Assembly: GCF_018332695.1 (NCBI RefSeq)
Contig: NZ_BOQN01000070.1
Location: 1 to 64,000 of the forward strand
Origin: Paractinoplanes toevensis
GTDB lineage: Bacteria; Actinomycetota; Actinomycetes; Mycobacteriales; Micromonosporaceae
Reading direction: 5' to 3'
DNA: 64,000 nucleotides
A model generated the notes under the pieces. It was not told the origin of the DNA and did not search any database. It worked only from the letters and a program-made list of their open reading frames with translations. The first letter of the stretch is position 1. Each line of letters opens with the position of its first letter. Of this stretch, positions 7,907-17,392 are shown one piece after another. The position numbers and the translations under genes were made by a program.

Positions 7907-9259
7907 ATGGAATGGACTGACCTCACCGACACCGAACGTGCGGTCGCCGCCATGTGCGCGACCGGATCCGAAGCGGATGTGGTCGGCTGGACGGACCCTG
8001 CGGTGCGCGGCGAGGCGCTGCGTTTCATGCTGCTCGGCGGCGTCACGGCTCAGCCCGGCGACCGGGCGGAGCTTCGGCTCTCCGGGGCCCGGGTCCAAGG
8101 CGCGTTCGAGGTGGAGTTCACCGAGGTCGACGTGCCGGTAACCCTGAAACGTTGCACGGTCGACGGGCCGATCAGCTTCTACGGCTCGCACCTGCGGCGG
8201 CTGACCCTTGACGATTGCGAGTTCGCCGAGCTCTACCTCTCGGATGCCACGATCGACGGCACCGTCGCAGTGCGTGGCTCCACCAGCACCGGGCTGGTCA
8301 GCTTCGCCGGCGCGACGATCGGTGGCTCGCTGGTCATGCGAGGCACCCACCTGGCCGGCCCGGGCATCGCCTTCGACGGCCCTTCGCTGCGCGTACGCCG
8401 CGACTTGATAGCCGACTACGGGTTCACCTGCCGGGGCGCGCTGCGCCTCGACCGGGCGGAGATCAACGGCATCCTCACCCTGGAAGGGGCGGTGCTCGAC
8501 GGTTGCGGCGACGCGGCCGCGAGCAGCCTGCGCATGCCTGGCATCGCCCGCGGCGGGCTCGACGACGGCGAGTGGTCCACCAGCGTCGCCTTCAGTGGCC
8601 GGCACCTCAGTGCCAGAGAGCTGATCCTGCTGCCGGCGCAGCCACCGGGTGGGCTGTTCGACCTGCGCCACGCCAAGCTCGGGCTGTTGCGCGACACCCC
8701 GCCGACCTGGCCGCCGGCGCTACGCATCGACGGCCTGAGCTACGAGGCGCTGGCGGACGTCGACGAGCGCGACGCCCGCCTGCGGTGGCTGCGGCTGGAC
8801 CCGCGCGGCTTCCGGCCGCAGCCGTACGCACAGCTGGCTCAGGTGTACCGCGCCGCCGGCCGTGACGAGGACGCGCGGAGCGTGCTGCTGGCCGGCGAAC
8901 GGCATCGCCGCGACGCGCTTTCCCGGCCCGGCCGGTGGTGGGGCCGCCTGCAGGATGCGACCGTCGGCTACGGCTACCGCCCGGTCCGTGCCGCCGCATG
9001 GCTCGCCGCGCTCTTCACCGTCGGGACGATCGTGTTCCTGTGGTACGAGCCGCGGGCCGCCGATCCCGGCAAGGCTCCGCACTTCGTCGCGCCGGTCTAC
9101 ACGCTGGACCTGATCCTGCCGGTCGGCGACTTCGGGCAGCAGTCGGCGTACCACCCCCGCGGCGCGACGGTCTGGCTGGCGTACACCCTGATCGTCGCCG
9201 GTCTGATCCTCGCCACCACGGTCGCCGCGGCCGCGACGCGCCGCCTGCGCCGCACCTGA
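7907..9259 (+). CDS. Membrane protein with beta-helix-like N-terminus and two C-terminal TM segments
   Basis: The protein has about 450 residues. The first 250 are rich in short repeating beta-strand units (for example VPVTLKRCTVDGPISFYGSHLRRLTLDDCEFAELYLSDATIDG), which suggests a pentapeptide-repeat or bactofilin-like solenoid. An alpha-helical stretch (LAQVYRAAGRDEDARSVLLAGERHRRDAL) follows, then two hydrophobic segments (AAWLAALFTVGTIVFLW; VWLAYTLIVAGLILATTVAAA). No catalytic motif is visible. CATAAT at 7895-7900 lies seven bases before the ATG, so the transcript may be leaderless. GTG 7904 is an alternative start. The function is unknown. Confidence 0.7.
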   Translation: MEWTDLTDTERAVAAMCATGSEADVVGWTDPAVRGEALRFMLLGGVTAQPGDRAELRLSGARVQGAFEVEFTEVDVPVTLKRCTVDGPISFYGSHLRRLTLDDCEFAELYLSDATIDGTVAVRGSTSTGLVSFAGATIGGSLVMRGTHLAGPGIAFDGPSLRVRRDLIADYGFTCRGALRLDRAEINGILTLEGAVLDGCGDAAASSLRMPGIARGGLDDGEWSTSVAFSGRHLSARELILLPAQPPGGLFDLRHAKLGLLRDTPPTWPPALRIDGLSYEALADVDERDARLRWLRLDPRGFRPQPYAQLAQVYRAAGRDEDARSVLLAGERHRRDALSRPGRWWGRLQDATVGYGYRPVRAAAWLAALFTVGTIVFLWYEPRAADPGKAPHFVAPVYTLDLILPVGDFGQQSAYHPRGATVWLAYTLIVAGLILATTVAAAATRRLRRT

Positions 9260-9292
9260 GTTCCGCGACGGCCGGCGTCGTCACGATCTCCA

Positions 9293-9321
9293 TTGACCGA
9301 ACTGTTGTCAATAGGTAGTGA
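9293..9321 (+). promoter_or_regulatory. Promoter of the TIR-STAND gene with an embedded dyad
   Basis: TTGACC (9293-9298) and TAGTGA (9316-9321) are exactly 17 bases apart. The dyad ATTGAC-9-GTCAAT (9292-9312) covers the -35 and most of the spacer, a good place for a repressor. The predicted leader to the GTG at 9527 is about 200 bases and carries the second copy of the 24-base element. Confidence 0.4.
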
Positions 9322-9331
9322 AAACCCTGCT

Positions 9332-9355
9332 GTCCCGCACTGAGCTGCGGAAAAC
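9332..9355 (+). repeat. 24-base intergenic element, copy 2
   Basis: GTCCCGCACTGAGCTGCGG followed by AAAAC is nearly identical to 243-266. It lies just after the predicted start point of the TIR-STAND transcript. Confidence 0.45.
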
Positions 9356-9526
9356 AATTGATCTCCCGGGCTTCCGGAAAGCGGTGCGGATTCCGTTGGT
9401 GACCGCGAGCAACAAAACGTAGATCGTCGATCTTCGGGGGTCGAACGGCTGGTCGACGTGCGTGCGGCCGCTGTGTACGGTCCGGTGCGTCCTGCAGTTG
9501 ACCGTCCGTGATGGGACGAGGGAATC

Positions 9527-12500
9527 GTGGCGCGCGTCTTTCTCAGCTATGCCTCAAAAGATCTGCGAGTGGCCGCCGATCTGCATGCCCGGCTCCGGAC
9601 CGCGGGGCACGAATTGTTCTTCGACCGGGACCTCCAGGACGGAATTCTGGTCGGCGAGCAATGGCAGGACCGGTTGTACGAACGCCTCCGCTGGGCGGAC
9701 GCGATGGTCTGCGTCGTCACCGCGGCCTGTATCGACTCGGCATGGTGCAACGCCGAAATCGGCGTCGCCCAGTCCCGGGGCATCCGGGTGCTTCCCGTGC
9801 TGGCCGAGAGCGATGTGGTGCATCCGCTGCTCGCGCCGCACGTCTATCAGTACGCCGATTGCGGCGCTGTCGAGCCGCTGCTGTCGGCACTGAGCCGGAT
9901 CGACGCGGCCGGTGGCCAGGGCTGGCCCGACGAACGCAGTCCTTATCCCGGACTGCGGCCCTTCGACGCCGATCGGCAGCGGGTGTTCTTCGGCCGGCAC
10001 GCGGAGATCGGCCGGTTGTGCCGTGAACTGCGATCGCCGGCCGAGCGGACGACCGCCGGAATCCTGCTGGTCGTGGGTCCCTCCGGCTGCGGAAAGTCCT
10101 CGTTCGTCCGGGCCGGGGTGATCCCGGCGATGGCCCGGGAGCCGGGCTGGGTGACCCCGCGGGCCGTCCTGCCGGGCACCGACCCGGTCGGAGCGCTGGC
10201 CCGGGAGCTGGCCGCCGAGGCACGACGCCGGGGGCTCGACTGGACACTGTCGATGATCCGGGACTGCCTGCTCGACCCGGACGGACTGGCCGAGCTCGCC
10301 GGCAAGTTGCTGGCGGCCGTGCCGGGTTCCCCGGTGCCGCAGCTGCTGCTGGTGTTCGACCAGTTCGAGGAGGTGCTCACGCGTACGCCGCCGGCCGCCC
10401 GCAAGCATCTCGCCGAGCTGCTGAGGGTGGCCGCCGAAGGCCCGGTGCGGGTCGTGGCCACGGCGCGGCCGGAGTTCCTGGCCCCGATACTGGAGAGCGC
10501 GGACCTGGCCGACCTTCCGCCGCGGATAGTTCCGCTGCGGCCGCTGCGCCGGGACGCTCTGGCGGCCGTCGTGACCAAGCCCGCAGAACTGGCCGGTATC
10601 GAGGTGGACGAGGAGCTCGTGACCCGGCTGGTGACGGACACCGCCGGCGGCGACGCGCTGCCGCTTCTCGCCTTCACCCTCGCGGAGTTATCGGTCGGGG
10701 TGAGCCGAGGGGGCAGTCTGTCGGCCGCCCGCTACGACAACCTCGGCGGTGTCCGGGGATCGCTGGTGCGTGAGGCCGAGGCCGCTCTGATCGAGGCCCA
10801 GGCCGCCGCCGGGCGGACCCGGGACGAGGTGATCGCCGGGCTGCTCCGGCTCGTCACGGTCGACGAGCAGGGGCAGCCGACGCGCCGGCGGGTTCACCGT
10901 GAGCAGCTGCCCGCCGAGGTCGTCGCCGAACTGGAGCCGTTCGTAAGCCGCCGGCTGGTCACCACGGACACCGAGGGAGACGCGGTGGTGGTCGGCGTGA
11001 CACACGAGGCGGTCCTGTCGGCCTGGCCGCCGCTCGCCGCCGCGATCGCCGGCGCCGCGACGGCCCTGCGGGCGCAGCGGGTCGTCGAGGTCGTCGCCGC
11101 CGACTGGGATGCGGCGGGACGGTCGCCCGACCGTCTGTGGGAGCGCGGGCAACTCGCGGCCGCCCTCGCCGACACCGGCGCTGTCGTTCGCCGCCGGCGT
11201 GGGCTCTCGCTCACCGGCACGGCGGTCGATCTCAGCCCGCACTCCCGTGACTTCCTGCTGACCAGCGTCCGCCGGGACCGTCGGCGCCGCGCCCGGGGCG
11301 TCATCGTGCTGTCCGCCGCGCTGATCGTCTCGCTGGCGGCGACCGGAACCGCGTACGCGTCGCTGCGGACAGCGCAGAACCGGCAGCAGCTCGCGCGGCA
11401 TCAGCAGGAGATCGCGACCGCCCGTTCCCTGCTGGCCCAGGCCGGCACCCTGGTCACGCCGGATCCGCGGACGGCGCTCCTACTGGGAACGGCCGCCTAC
11501 GAGATCAGCGCCGACCCGGAGACCCGGGCCGGTCTCGCCCGGATCCTGACCTCGACCCGATTCGCCGGGACGGCCGACGGCCACCGCGACGAGGTGACCG
11601 CGGTGTCGTTCAGCTCGGACGGCCGCACCATGGCCACCGCGAGCGCGGACCGGACGGTCCTGCTCTGGGACATCACCGGGAATGCGAGTCCCCTCCGCAC
11701 CGCGCGGCTCGACCAGGCTGCGGAGGTGTCCTCGGTGGCTTTCAGCCGGGACGGGCTCACGCTCGCCGTGGGCACCACCGACGGATACGTCCGGCTGTGG
11801 GACCTGACCGATCAGTCCCATTCCACTCCGCCCCCGTCGCTGCGGGTTTCCCCGGAAGGGGACTTCGTCAGCGTGGCGTTCAGCCCCGACGGCCGCACGC
11901 TCGCCACCGGCACCCTCAACCGCCGACTGAAGCTCTGGGACATCGCCGACCTGTCCCGTCCCGTTGCTCTCGGCCGGGGGACAACCGCGTTCCGTGGCCT
12001 GCTCCGGGGTCTGACCTTCACCCCGGACGGCCGGACCCTGATCGTCGGTGAGGACCAGGAGGTCAGCCGGTGGGATATCGCGAATCCCGCCGAGCCGGTT
12101 CGGCTGCCGGCGATGTTGCCCGGTGCGTCCGCGCCGTTCTCCCTCAGCGCCGACGGGCGGACGCTGGTCACCGCGAACGGCGGCGACGAGCCGGAAGCGC
12201 CGACGCGAGCGATCGTCTGGGACCTGAGTCGTCCGCGGCATCCGTCCCGGGCCGGCGTGCCGGTGATCGACAAGGGAGTTGTCCAGCTGGCGCTGAGCCC
12301 GGACGGGCGCACCCTCGCGATCGGGCGCGGCGATTGGACGACGGCGTTGTGGAACATCGCCGATCCGGCCCACCCCGCCCTCATCGGCGCTCCGCTGGCC
12401 GGACACCGCAACCTGCTGTCCGCGATGGCGTTCGCCCCGAACGGCCGGATTCTCGCCACCGGCAGCGCGGACAGCTCCGTCGCGCTGTGGGAGATCCACG

Positions 12501-13594
12501 ACCGGGTACGCCCCGGGATCCTCAGCACCACCAAGATCGCCCGCGGGCAACCGCCGTTCTCGGTCGGCTACCGCCCGGACGGGCGCGTCCTGGCCACCGC
12601 GACGCTCGGCGACGACGGCATCGCCCCCGAGGTGACGCTCTGGGATGTCACCCAACCGGCTCGTCCGGCGCCCATCGGCAACGCGCTGACCGGCCTGGCC
12701 GCCCCCGCGATCTTCAGCCCGGACGGGCACACGCTCGCCGCGCTGACCGACGCCGGCGACGTGCGACTGTGGGACGTCACCGACCGCCGGAACCCGGTCC
12801 GGCTCGGCTCGGCTCCGTCCGGCTCCACCGGCTCGCCCTACACGATCGCCTTCGGTCCGGACGGCAGAATCCTGGCCACCGGGGACGAGGACCACGGGGT
12901 GACGTTGTGGGACGTCACCGACAAGGCACGTCCCCGCCTGCTCGCCCGGCCGGCCTCACCGCACACCAACGCCGTCTATGCGGTGCGGTTCAGCCCGGAC
13001 GGACGACTGCTGGCCAGCGCCGGCGTCGACGGCGCGCTGGTTCTCTGGGACATCGCCGACCGGAACAACCCACGGATCCTCGGCTCGCCGCTGCGGGATC
13101 ACACCGACGGGCTGACGTCGGTGGCGTTCAGCCCCGACGGCCGGACGATGGTGACCGGCAGCCGGGATCAGAGCATCATCCGGTACGACCTGAGCGATCC
13201 CCGGCGTCCGATCCGGATCGGTCCACCTCTGAAAGGCCACCGTGCCGACGTGACCGGCCTGGAGTTCAGTCCGGACGGCCGGACCCTGGCCAGCGGCAGC
13301 TTCGACGGCACCACCGTGCTGTGGGACATGACCGACCGGACCCGTCCCGCCATGCTGGGAGCCCCGCTGCCGGCCGGCGGGCCGGTCTTCGCCGTGCAGT
13401 TCGGTCCGGGTGGCGACGTCGTGGCGGCCGCGGGCGTCAACGGTGTGCGCCAGTGGGATCTCGGCGAGCTGAACGCACTCCGCGCCGATCCCCGGCGCAT
13501 CGCCTGCCGCATCACCGGACGAGGACTCGACCGACAGGAGTGGAACCGCTACATCGACGGTCTGCCGTACCGGCAGACCTGCGCCGCTGTCTGA
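9527..13594 (+). CDS. TIR - nSTAND1 NTPase - transmembrane - WD40 signalling protein
   Basis: The protein has 1355 residues. Residues 1-115 are a TIR domain (ARVFLSYASKD) with the NADase-type WxxxE motif W73-E77. Residues 138-500 are a STAND NTPase (YPGLRPFDADRQRVFFGR, Walker A GPSGCGKSS at 184-192, Walker B LLLVFDQFEEV near 274-283). A single hydrophobic helix lies at about 590-611. The C-terminal half holds about 14 WD40 units (FSPDGRTLATGS...LWDI), enough for two seven-blade propellers. Proteins of this build act as sensor-switch-effector machines; TIR could deplete NAD or signal when the propellers bind a ligand. It starts at GTG 9527 and stands alone. Confidence 0.9.
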   Translation: MARVFLSYASKDLRVAADLHARLRTAGHELFFDRDLQDGILVGEQWQDRLYERLRWADAMVCVVTAACIDSAWCNAEIGVAQSRGIRVLPVLAESDVVHPLLAPHVYQYADCGAVEPLLSALSRIDAAGGQGWPDERSPYPGLRPFDADRQRVFFGRHAEIGRLCRELRSPAERTTAGILLVVGPSGCGKSSFVRAGVIPAMAREPGWVTPRAVLPGTDPVGALARELAAEARRRGLDWTLSMIRDCLLDPDGLAELAGKLLAAVPGSPVPQLLLVFDQFEEVLTRTPPAARKHLAELLRVAAEGPVRVVATARPEFLAPILESADLADLPPRIVPLRPLRRDALAAVVTKPAELAGIEVDEELVTRLVTDTAGGDALPLLAFTLAELSVGVSRGGSLSAARYDNLGGVRGSLVREAEAALIEAQAAAGRTRDEVIAGLLRLVTVDEQGQPTRRRVHREQLPAEVVAELEPFVSRRLVTTDTEGDAVVVGVTHEAVLSAWPPLAAAIAGAATALRAQRVVEVVAADWDAAGRSPDRLWERGQLAAALADTGAVVRRRRGLSLTGTAVDLSPHSRDFLLTSVRRDRRRRARGVIVLSAALIVSLAATGTAYASLRTAQNRQQLARHQQEIATARSLLAQAGTLVTPDPRTALLLGTAAYEISADPETRAGLARILTSTRFAGTADGHRDEVTAVSFSSDGRTMATASADRTVLLWDITGNASPLRTARLDQAAEVSSVAFSRDGLTLAVGTTDGYVRLWDLTDQSHSTPPPSLRVSPEGDFVSVAFSPDGRTLATGTLNRRLKLWDIADLSRPVALGRGTTAFRGLLRGLTFTPDGRTLIVGEDQEVSRWDIANPAEPVRLPAMLPGASAPFSLSADGRTLVTANGGDEPEAPTRAIVWDLSRPRHPSRAGVPVIDKGVVQLALSPDGRTLAIGRGDWTTALWNIADPAHPALIGAPLAGHRNLLSAMAFAPNGRILATGSADSSVALWEIHDRVRPGILSTTKIARGQPPFSVGYRPDGRVLATATLGDDGIAPEVTLWDVTQPARPAPIGNALTGLAAPAIFSPDGHTLAALTDAGDVRLWDVTDRRNPVRLGSAPSGSTGSPYTIAFGPDGRILATGDEDHGVTLWDVTDKARPRLLARPASPHTNAVYAVRFSPDGRLLASAGVDGALVLWDIADRNNPRILGSPLRDHTDGLTSVAFSPDGRTMVTGSRDQSIIRYDLSDPRRPIRIGPPLKGHRADVTGLEFSPDGRTLASGSFDGTTVLWDMTDRTRPAMLGAPLPAGGPVFAVQFGPGGDVVAAAGVNGVRQWDLGELNALRADPRRIACRITGRGLDRQEWNRYIDGLPYRQTCAAV

Positions 13595-13600
13595 ACGGAG

Positions 13601-13634
13601 TGTTGCCCGGCCGGGGCTGTCCGGCCGGGCGACA
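13601..13634. terminator. Bidirectional terminator between STAND and cutinase genes
   Basis: GCCCGGCCGG (13605-13614) and CCGGCCGGGC (13621-13630) pair perfectly over a 6-base loop, and flanking TGT/ACA extends the stem. It lies between two convergent genes with stops 7 bases to the left and 11 bases to the right. Confidence 0.75.
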
Positions 13635-13644
13635 CCGGAGCGGG

Positions 13645-14505
13645 TCAGGACAGGGGGCAGGTGTTGCGGTAGTCGGAGAGGGCGATGCCGGTGGGGCCGG
13701 GGCAGAGGAACTGGTCGTAGCGGGTGTCGTTGTCGACGAAGCGCTTCAGCCAGGCCACCGTCAGGCGGCCGGTCAGCGTGTTGACCGACTGGGGGAAGAA
13801 GTGGCTGGCTCCCCGCAGCTCCAGGTACGCCTTCTCGGAGGACGACGGGATGGTGTTGTAGAACGGGATGGAGTGGCTGGCCACGGGGGCGATCGTGTCG
13901 GACTGGCCGCCGATGATCAGGGTCGGGACCCGGTCGTCCGACCAGGACTTGTCGCTGTTCCACGGGGCCAGCGGGACGGCCGCCTGCAGGGACGGGCGGT
14001 CCTTCGCGGCCTCCAGGCTGCCGCCGCCGCCCATCGAGTGGCCGGCCACGGCCAGGCGGGACGAGTCCACCCGGCTGCGGACCGAGCTCTGCGTGGTCAG
14101 GTAGTCCAGGGCCGCCAGGAGCTGGTCGCCGCGCTGGGCCGGCTGGTCGAGCAGGGTGTTGGTCTCGATGCCGATCACCACGAAGCCGTGCGAGGCGATC
14201 CGCGGGCCCAGCCAGGAGATGCTGGACCAGGTGGCGGTGAAGCCGGGGGAGATGGCGATCGCGCCGAACGTGCCGTCGGCGGTGCTGGTCGGGTAGTAGA
14301 TGACGCCACCGCCGAAGCCGGTCACCAGCGACGAGACGTTCGTCTGCGAGACCGCGTACGGGCCGCGGGTGGCGTCCAGGGCGGCGGTGGTGGGTGCGGG
14401 GCCACGCTCGTAGGGGTTGTCGGCGGCGTAGGCGACCGCGGTGGGGGCCAGCGCCAGGAGGGCGGTGGCGACCACGGCGGCCAGGATGCGGCGAATGGGG
14501 TTCAT
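13645..14505 (-). CDS. Secreted cutinase / polyester (PET-type) hydrolase
   Basis: The precursor has 286 residues with a Sec signal (RRILAAVVATALLALAPTAVAYA) and a mature start near ADNPYERGPAPT. The sequence follows Thermobifida cutinases and IsPETase along its whole length: GHSMGGGGS (Ser157), SDTIAPV (Asp203), GASHFF (His235), the substrate tryptophan in PLAPWN (W182), the DNDTRY motif and a C-terminal disulfide pair C268-C283. The oxyanion-hole tyrosine of TfCut2 is phenylalanine here (F89 in SPGFTA). The start at 14505 begins the signal peptide and has GGGAG upstream. It should hydrolyse cutin-like or synthetic polyesters outside the cell. It diverges from the LAL regulator. Confidence 0.92.
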   Translation of the reverse strand: MNPIRRILAAVVATALLALAPTAVAYAADNPYERGPAPTTAALDATRGPYAVSQTNVSSLVTGFGGGVIYYPTSTADGTFGAIAISPGFTATWSSISWLGPRIASHGFVVIGIETNTLLDQPAQRGDQLLAALDYLTTQSSVRSRVDSSRLAVAGHSMGGGGSLEAAKDRPSLQAAVPLAPWNSDKSWSDDRVPTLIIGGQSDTIAPVASHSIPFYNTIPSSSEKAYLELRGASHFFPQSVNTLTGRLTVAWLKRFVDNDTRYDQFLCPGPTGIALSDYRNTCPLS

Positions 14506-14655
14506 CGAGGACGCTCCCGAAGGTGTCGGCGATTGATGGCGGTCAGTGTTTGCGCCGGTCGTCGGGGAGCGCATCGGCGAAATCACCAGTGCTGGCAATG
14601 AGTGCGTAATAACAGGGAAATATTCGTCAGGCGAAAAGTCCCTTCTCTCCGGGTC

Positions 14656-14667
14656 TACCGGTTGGTA
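14656..14667. promoter_or_regulatory. Small dyad between cutinase and LAL regulator
   Basis: TACC-GGTT-GGTA is a perfect 4-base dyad 11 bases before the LAL start, within a 173-base divergent region. It may be a regulator site, but it is short and could be chance. Confidence 0.25.
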
Positions 14668-14678
14668 AGACTGCGGGC

Positions 14679-17360
14679 ATGGTTGATGCACGGGTGGTGC
14701 AAGAACCTGTCCTGTTCGGGCGTTCCGAGCTGGTGGACAGTGGGTTGTCGGTGCTGTCGGCCGAGGGCGGCGGGCTGGTCTATCTCGGGTCGCCGGGGGC
14801 GGGGCGCAGCTCGCTGCTGCGGGCGGTGGCCGGGCAGGCGGCCGGGTGGACGGTGCTCGCCGCGCCGGGTCTGTCCGATGAGGTCGATCTGCCGTATTCG
14901 GGGGTGCAGCGGCTGCTCGACCCGGTGCTGGCGGATCTGCCCGGCGGGCGACATGACGGCTTCGTGCGGGTGATGGAGGGGCGCGATCCCGGCGACTGCC
15001 GGCTGCAGATCGGCATGTCGGTGGTGGCGCTGCTGAGGGCGGTGGTGGCGCGGCGCGGGCCGGTTCTCTGCCTGGTCGACGACGCCGACCTGCTCGACTT
15101 CCCGTCCTGGCAGCTGATCAAGCTGGCGATCCGGCGGCTCGGCGGGATCCCGGTGGTGCTGCTCGCCACCGCGGTGGATTCGCCGGCCGGCCGGGAGGTC
15201 GCCTCCGGGCTGCCGGCCCGGGCGGTGGGGCCGCTCGACGAGCGGGCCGCCCACGCGCTGATCCGCCGGGTGGCGCCGGACGTCGCCGACGAGGTCGCGA
15301 TCGGACTCGTCGAGCTGGGCGCGGGAAATCCGGGAGCGCTGGTGGAACTCGGCGAACGACTGACCGCGCAGCAGCGGCGCGGATTCGCGCCGCTGCCGGA
15401 GAGCCTGCCGCCGGACAGCGCGCTCGGGCACCGGCTCCGCGCCGCCGTGGCGGCGCTGCCGGCACCGACCCGGGCCATGCTGCTCCTGGCCGCGGCGCCA
15501 CCCCAGGCCGGCCTCGCCGACCTGGCCTGCGCGCCGCCCCCACCGACCACCGGCCGGGCGGTGGGCGGGCTGGGGGATCTCGAGCCGGCCGAGCGGGCCG
15601 GGCTCGTCGAAGTGTTCGAGGCGGGGGTGCGGTTCCGGCCGCCGGTGCTGCGTACGGTCATCTATCAGGACGCCCCGATCGGCCGCCGCCGGCAGGCCCA
15701 CCTGATGCTCGCCGGGATTCTGGCGGCCCGGGGCCGCCGCCTGCCGGCCCTGCTGCATCGCGCCGCGGTCGCGGCGGCGCCCGACGACGTCCTTGCCCGC
15801 GACCTGGTCGAGGCCGCGGCGGGTGCGGCGCCGGCCGAGGCCGCGCTTGCCTTGCGGTACGCGGCTGAGCTCGCCGCCGACCCCGCCGTCCCGCTGCTCG
15901 GGGCGGCCCGGTCGGCGTGGGCGGCGGGCCGCCCGCAGGACGCGGTGCCGCTGCTGCGCCGGATCGCCCGGACCGTGGCGCCCGCGGGGGTGCGGGCCCG
16001 CGCCCGGAGCCTGGTCGCCGAGCTGAGCCTGCGGGGTGCCCCGCTCTCGGCCCGGGACATGCTTCTCGACGTGGCCGCCGAGCTGCTCCCCACCGATTTT
16101 CCCGGAGCCCTCGACGCGTTGCTGCTGGCCGGCGAGGCGTGCGGCCGGGCCGGTGATCCGGGCCGGTTCACCGCGCTGGCCCGCGAGGCGGAGGCCCGGG
16201 CCGGGACGGCGAGCGGAAATGACCTGGCGGTGCAGCAGATCGCCGGGCTCGCCGACCTGATGTCCGGTGCGGACGACGCGGCGTTCACGCACTTCCGCGC
16301 GGTGCTGCAGCTGGCGGCCGGCGTCGACGACCCGAAACTGCTGATCCCGGCGGCGATGGCCGGTGTCCTGATCGGTCAGGACCGGCGGGGTGCGGAGATC
16401 GCCGGCCGGGCGGCGGCGCTGGCCCGCGCGGCCGGGGTGCACGCGCTGGTGCCGGCGGCGTTGGAGGCCGCCGCGTACGCCCAACTGGCCGCCGGAAACT
16501 ATGCGGCCGCGACCGACACCGCCCTGGACGGCGCGGCCGCGGCCCGGCGGGCCGCCCGCCTGGATCTCGCCGACACCCACGTCGCGCTGCTCGCCGTGCT
16601 GGCCGCCCTGGTCGGCGACCGCCCCACCACCGAGCGGCGGGCCACCGACGCCACCGCCCGGCACGACGAGGCCCGCGATCTCACCGACTGGGCGTACGCC
16701 CTGCTCGACCTGGTCGAGGGCCGCCCGGCCGACGCCGCGACCCGGCTGGCCGCGATCGTCGCCGCCCCGGCCGGCCGCGGGTCGGCGATCCTACGGGTGG
16801 CGGTGATCCCGCATCTGGTCGAGGCGGCCGGCAGTGCGGCTCCGCCGGTGGACGCGTTCGACGCCTGGGCGGGGCGCACCGGCGAACCGTCCTGGCTGGC
16901 CCTGCGCGCCCGCTGCCGGGCCCTGCGGACCACCGACGGCGACGCCGCCGACGACCACTTCCGGGAGGCGCTGCGCCGGCATCATCACGGTTTCGCCCGG
17001 GCCCACACCGAGTTGCTGTACGGCAGCCACCTGCGTCGCCGCCGTCGCCATCTGGAGGCTCGCGACCACCTGCGTCAGGCGGCCGAGACGTTCCATCGCC
17101 TGGACGCGGCACCGTGGGCGGTGCAGGCCACCCGGGAGCTGCGGGCGGCCGGTGACCGCGTGCCGGCGATGACCACCTCGCCGCTGACCGCCCAGCAGGA
17201 ACGCATCGCGGGCCTGGTGGCCGACGGCGCGACCAACCGCGAGGTGGCCCAGCAGCTGCACCTGAGCCCGCGCACGGTCGACCACCACCTGCGCAACGTG
17301 TTCGCCCGCCTGGGCGTCCGCTCCCGCACCGAACTGGCCCGGCTGCTGGCTGCGGGATAA
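14679..17360 (+). CDS. LAL-type LuxR transcriptional regulator (AAA ATPase + HTH)
   Basis: The protein has 893 residues. The N-terminal NTPase has a P-loop-like GSPGAGRSS (37-45) and Walker B GPVLCLVDDADLLD. The middle is a long alpha-helical, TPR-like region rich in Ala. The C-terminus (about 836-893) is a LuxR helix-turn-helix (LTAQQERIAGLVADGATNREVAQQLHLSPRTVDHHLRNVF). The conserved P-loop lysine is arginine (R43), so ATP hydrolysis may be impaired. LAL proteins usually activate nearby catabolic genes in response to an inducer, and the divergent cutinase is the obvious candidate target. Confidence 0.88.
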   Translation: MVDARVVQEPVLFGRSELVDSGLSVLSAEGGGLVYLGSPGAGRSSLLRAVAGQAAGWTVLAAPGLSDEVDLPYSGVQRLLDPVLADLPGGRHDGFVRVMEGRDPGDCRLQIGMSVVALLRAVVARRGPVLCLVDDADLLDFPSWQLIKLAIRRLGGIPVVLLATAVDSPAGREVASGLPARAVGPLDERAAHALIRRVAPDVADEVAIGLVELGAGNPGALVELGERLTAQQRRGFAPLPESLPPDSALGHRLRAAVAALPAPTRAMLLLAAAPPQAGLADLACAPPPPTTGRAVGGLGDLEPAERAGLVEVFEAGVRFRPPVLRTVIYQDAPIGRRRQAHLMLAGILAARGRRLPALLHRAAVAAAPDDVLARDLVEAAAGAAPAEAALALRYAAELAADPAVPLLGAARSAWAAGRPQDAVPLLRRIARTVAPAGVRARARSLVAELSLRGAPLSARDMLLDVAAELLPTDFPGALDALLLAGEACGRAGDPGRFTALAREAEARAGTASGNDLAVQQIAGLADLMSGADDAAFTHFRAVLQLAAGVDDPKLLIPAAMAGVLIGQDRRGAEIAGRAAALARAAGVHALVPAALEAAAYAQLAAGNYAAATDTALDGAAAARRAARLDLADTHVALLAVLAALVGDRPTTERRATDATARHDEARDLTDWAYALLDLVEGRPADAATRLAAIVAAPAGRGSAILRVAVIPHLVEAAGSAAPPVDAFDAWAGRTGEPSWLALRARCRALRTTDGDAADDHFREALRRHHHGFARAHTELLYGSHLRRRRRHLEARDHLRQAAETFHRLDAAPWAVQATRELRAAGDRVPAMTTSPLTAQQERIAGLVADGATNREVAQQLHLSPRTVDHHLRNVFARLGVRSRTELARLLAAG

Positions 17361-17392
17361 GAAGGCTCGCGGCGGGCTGATTGAGTTGGGCC

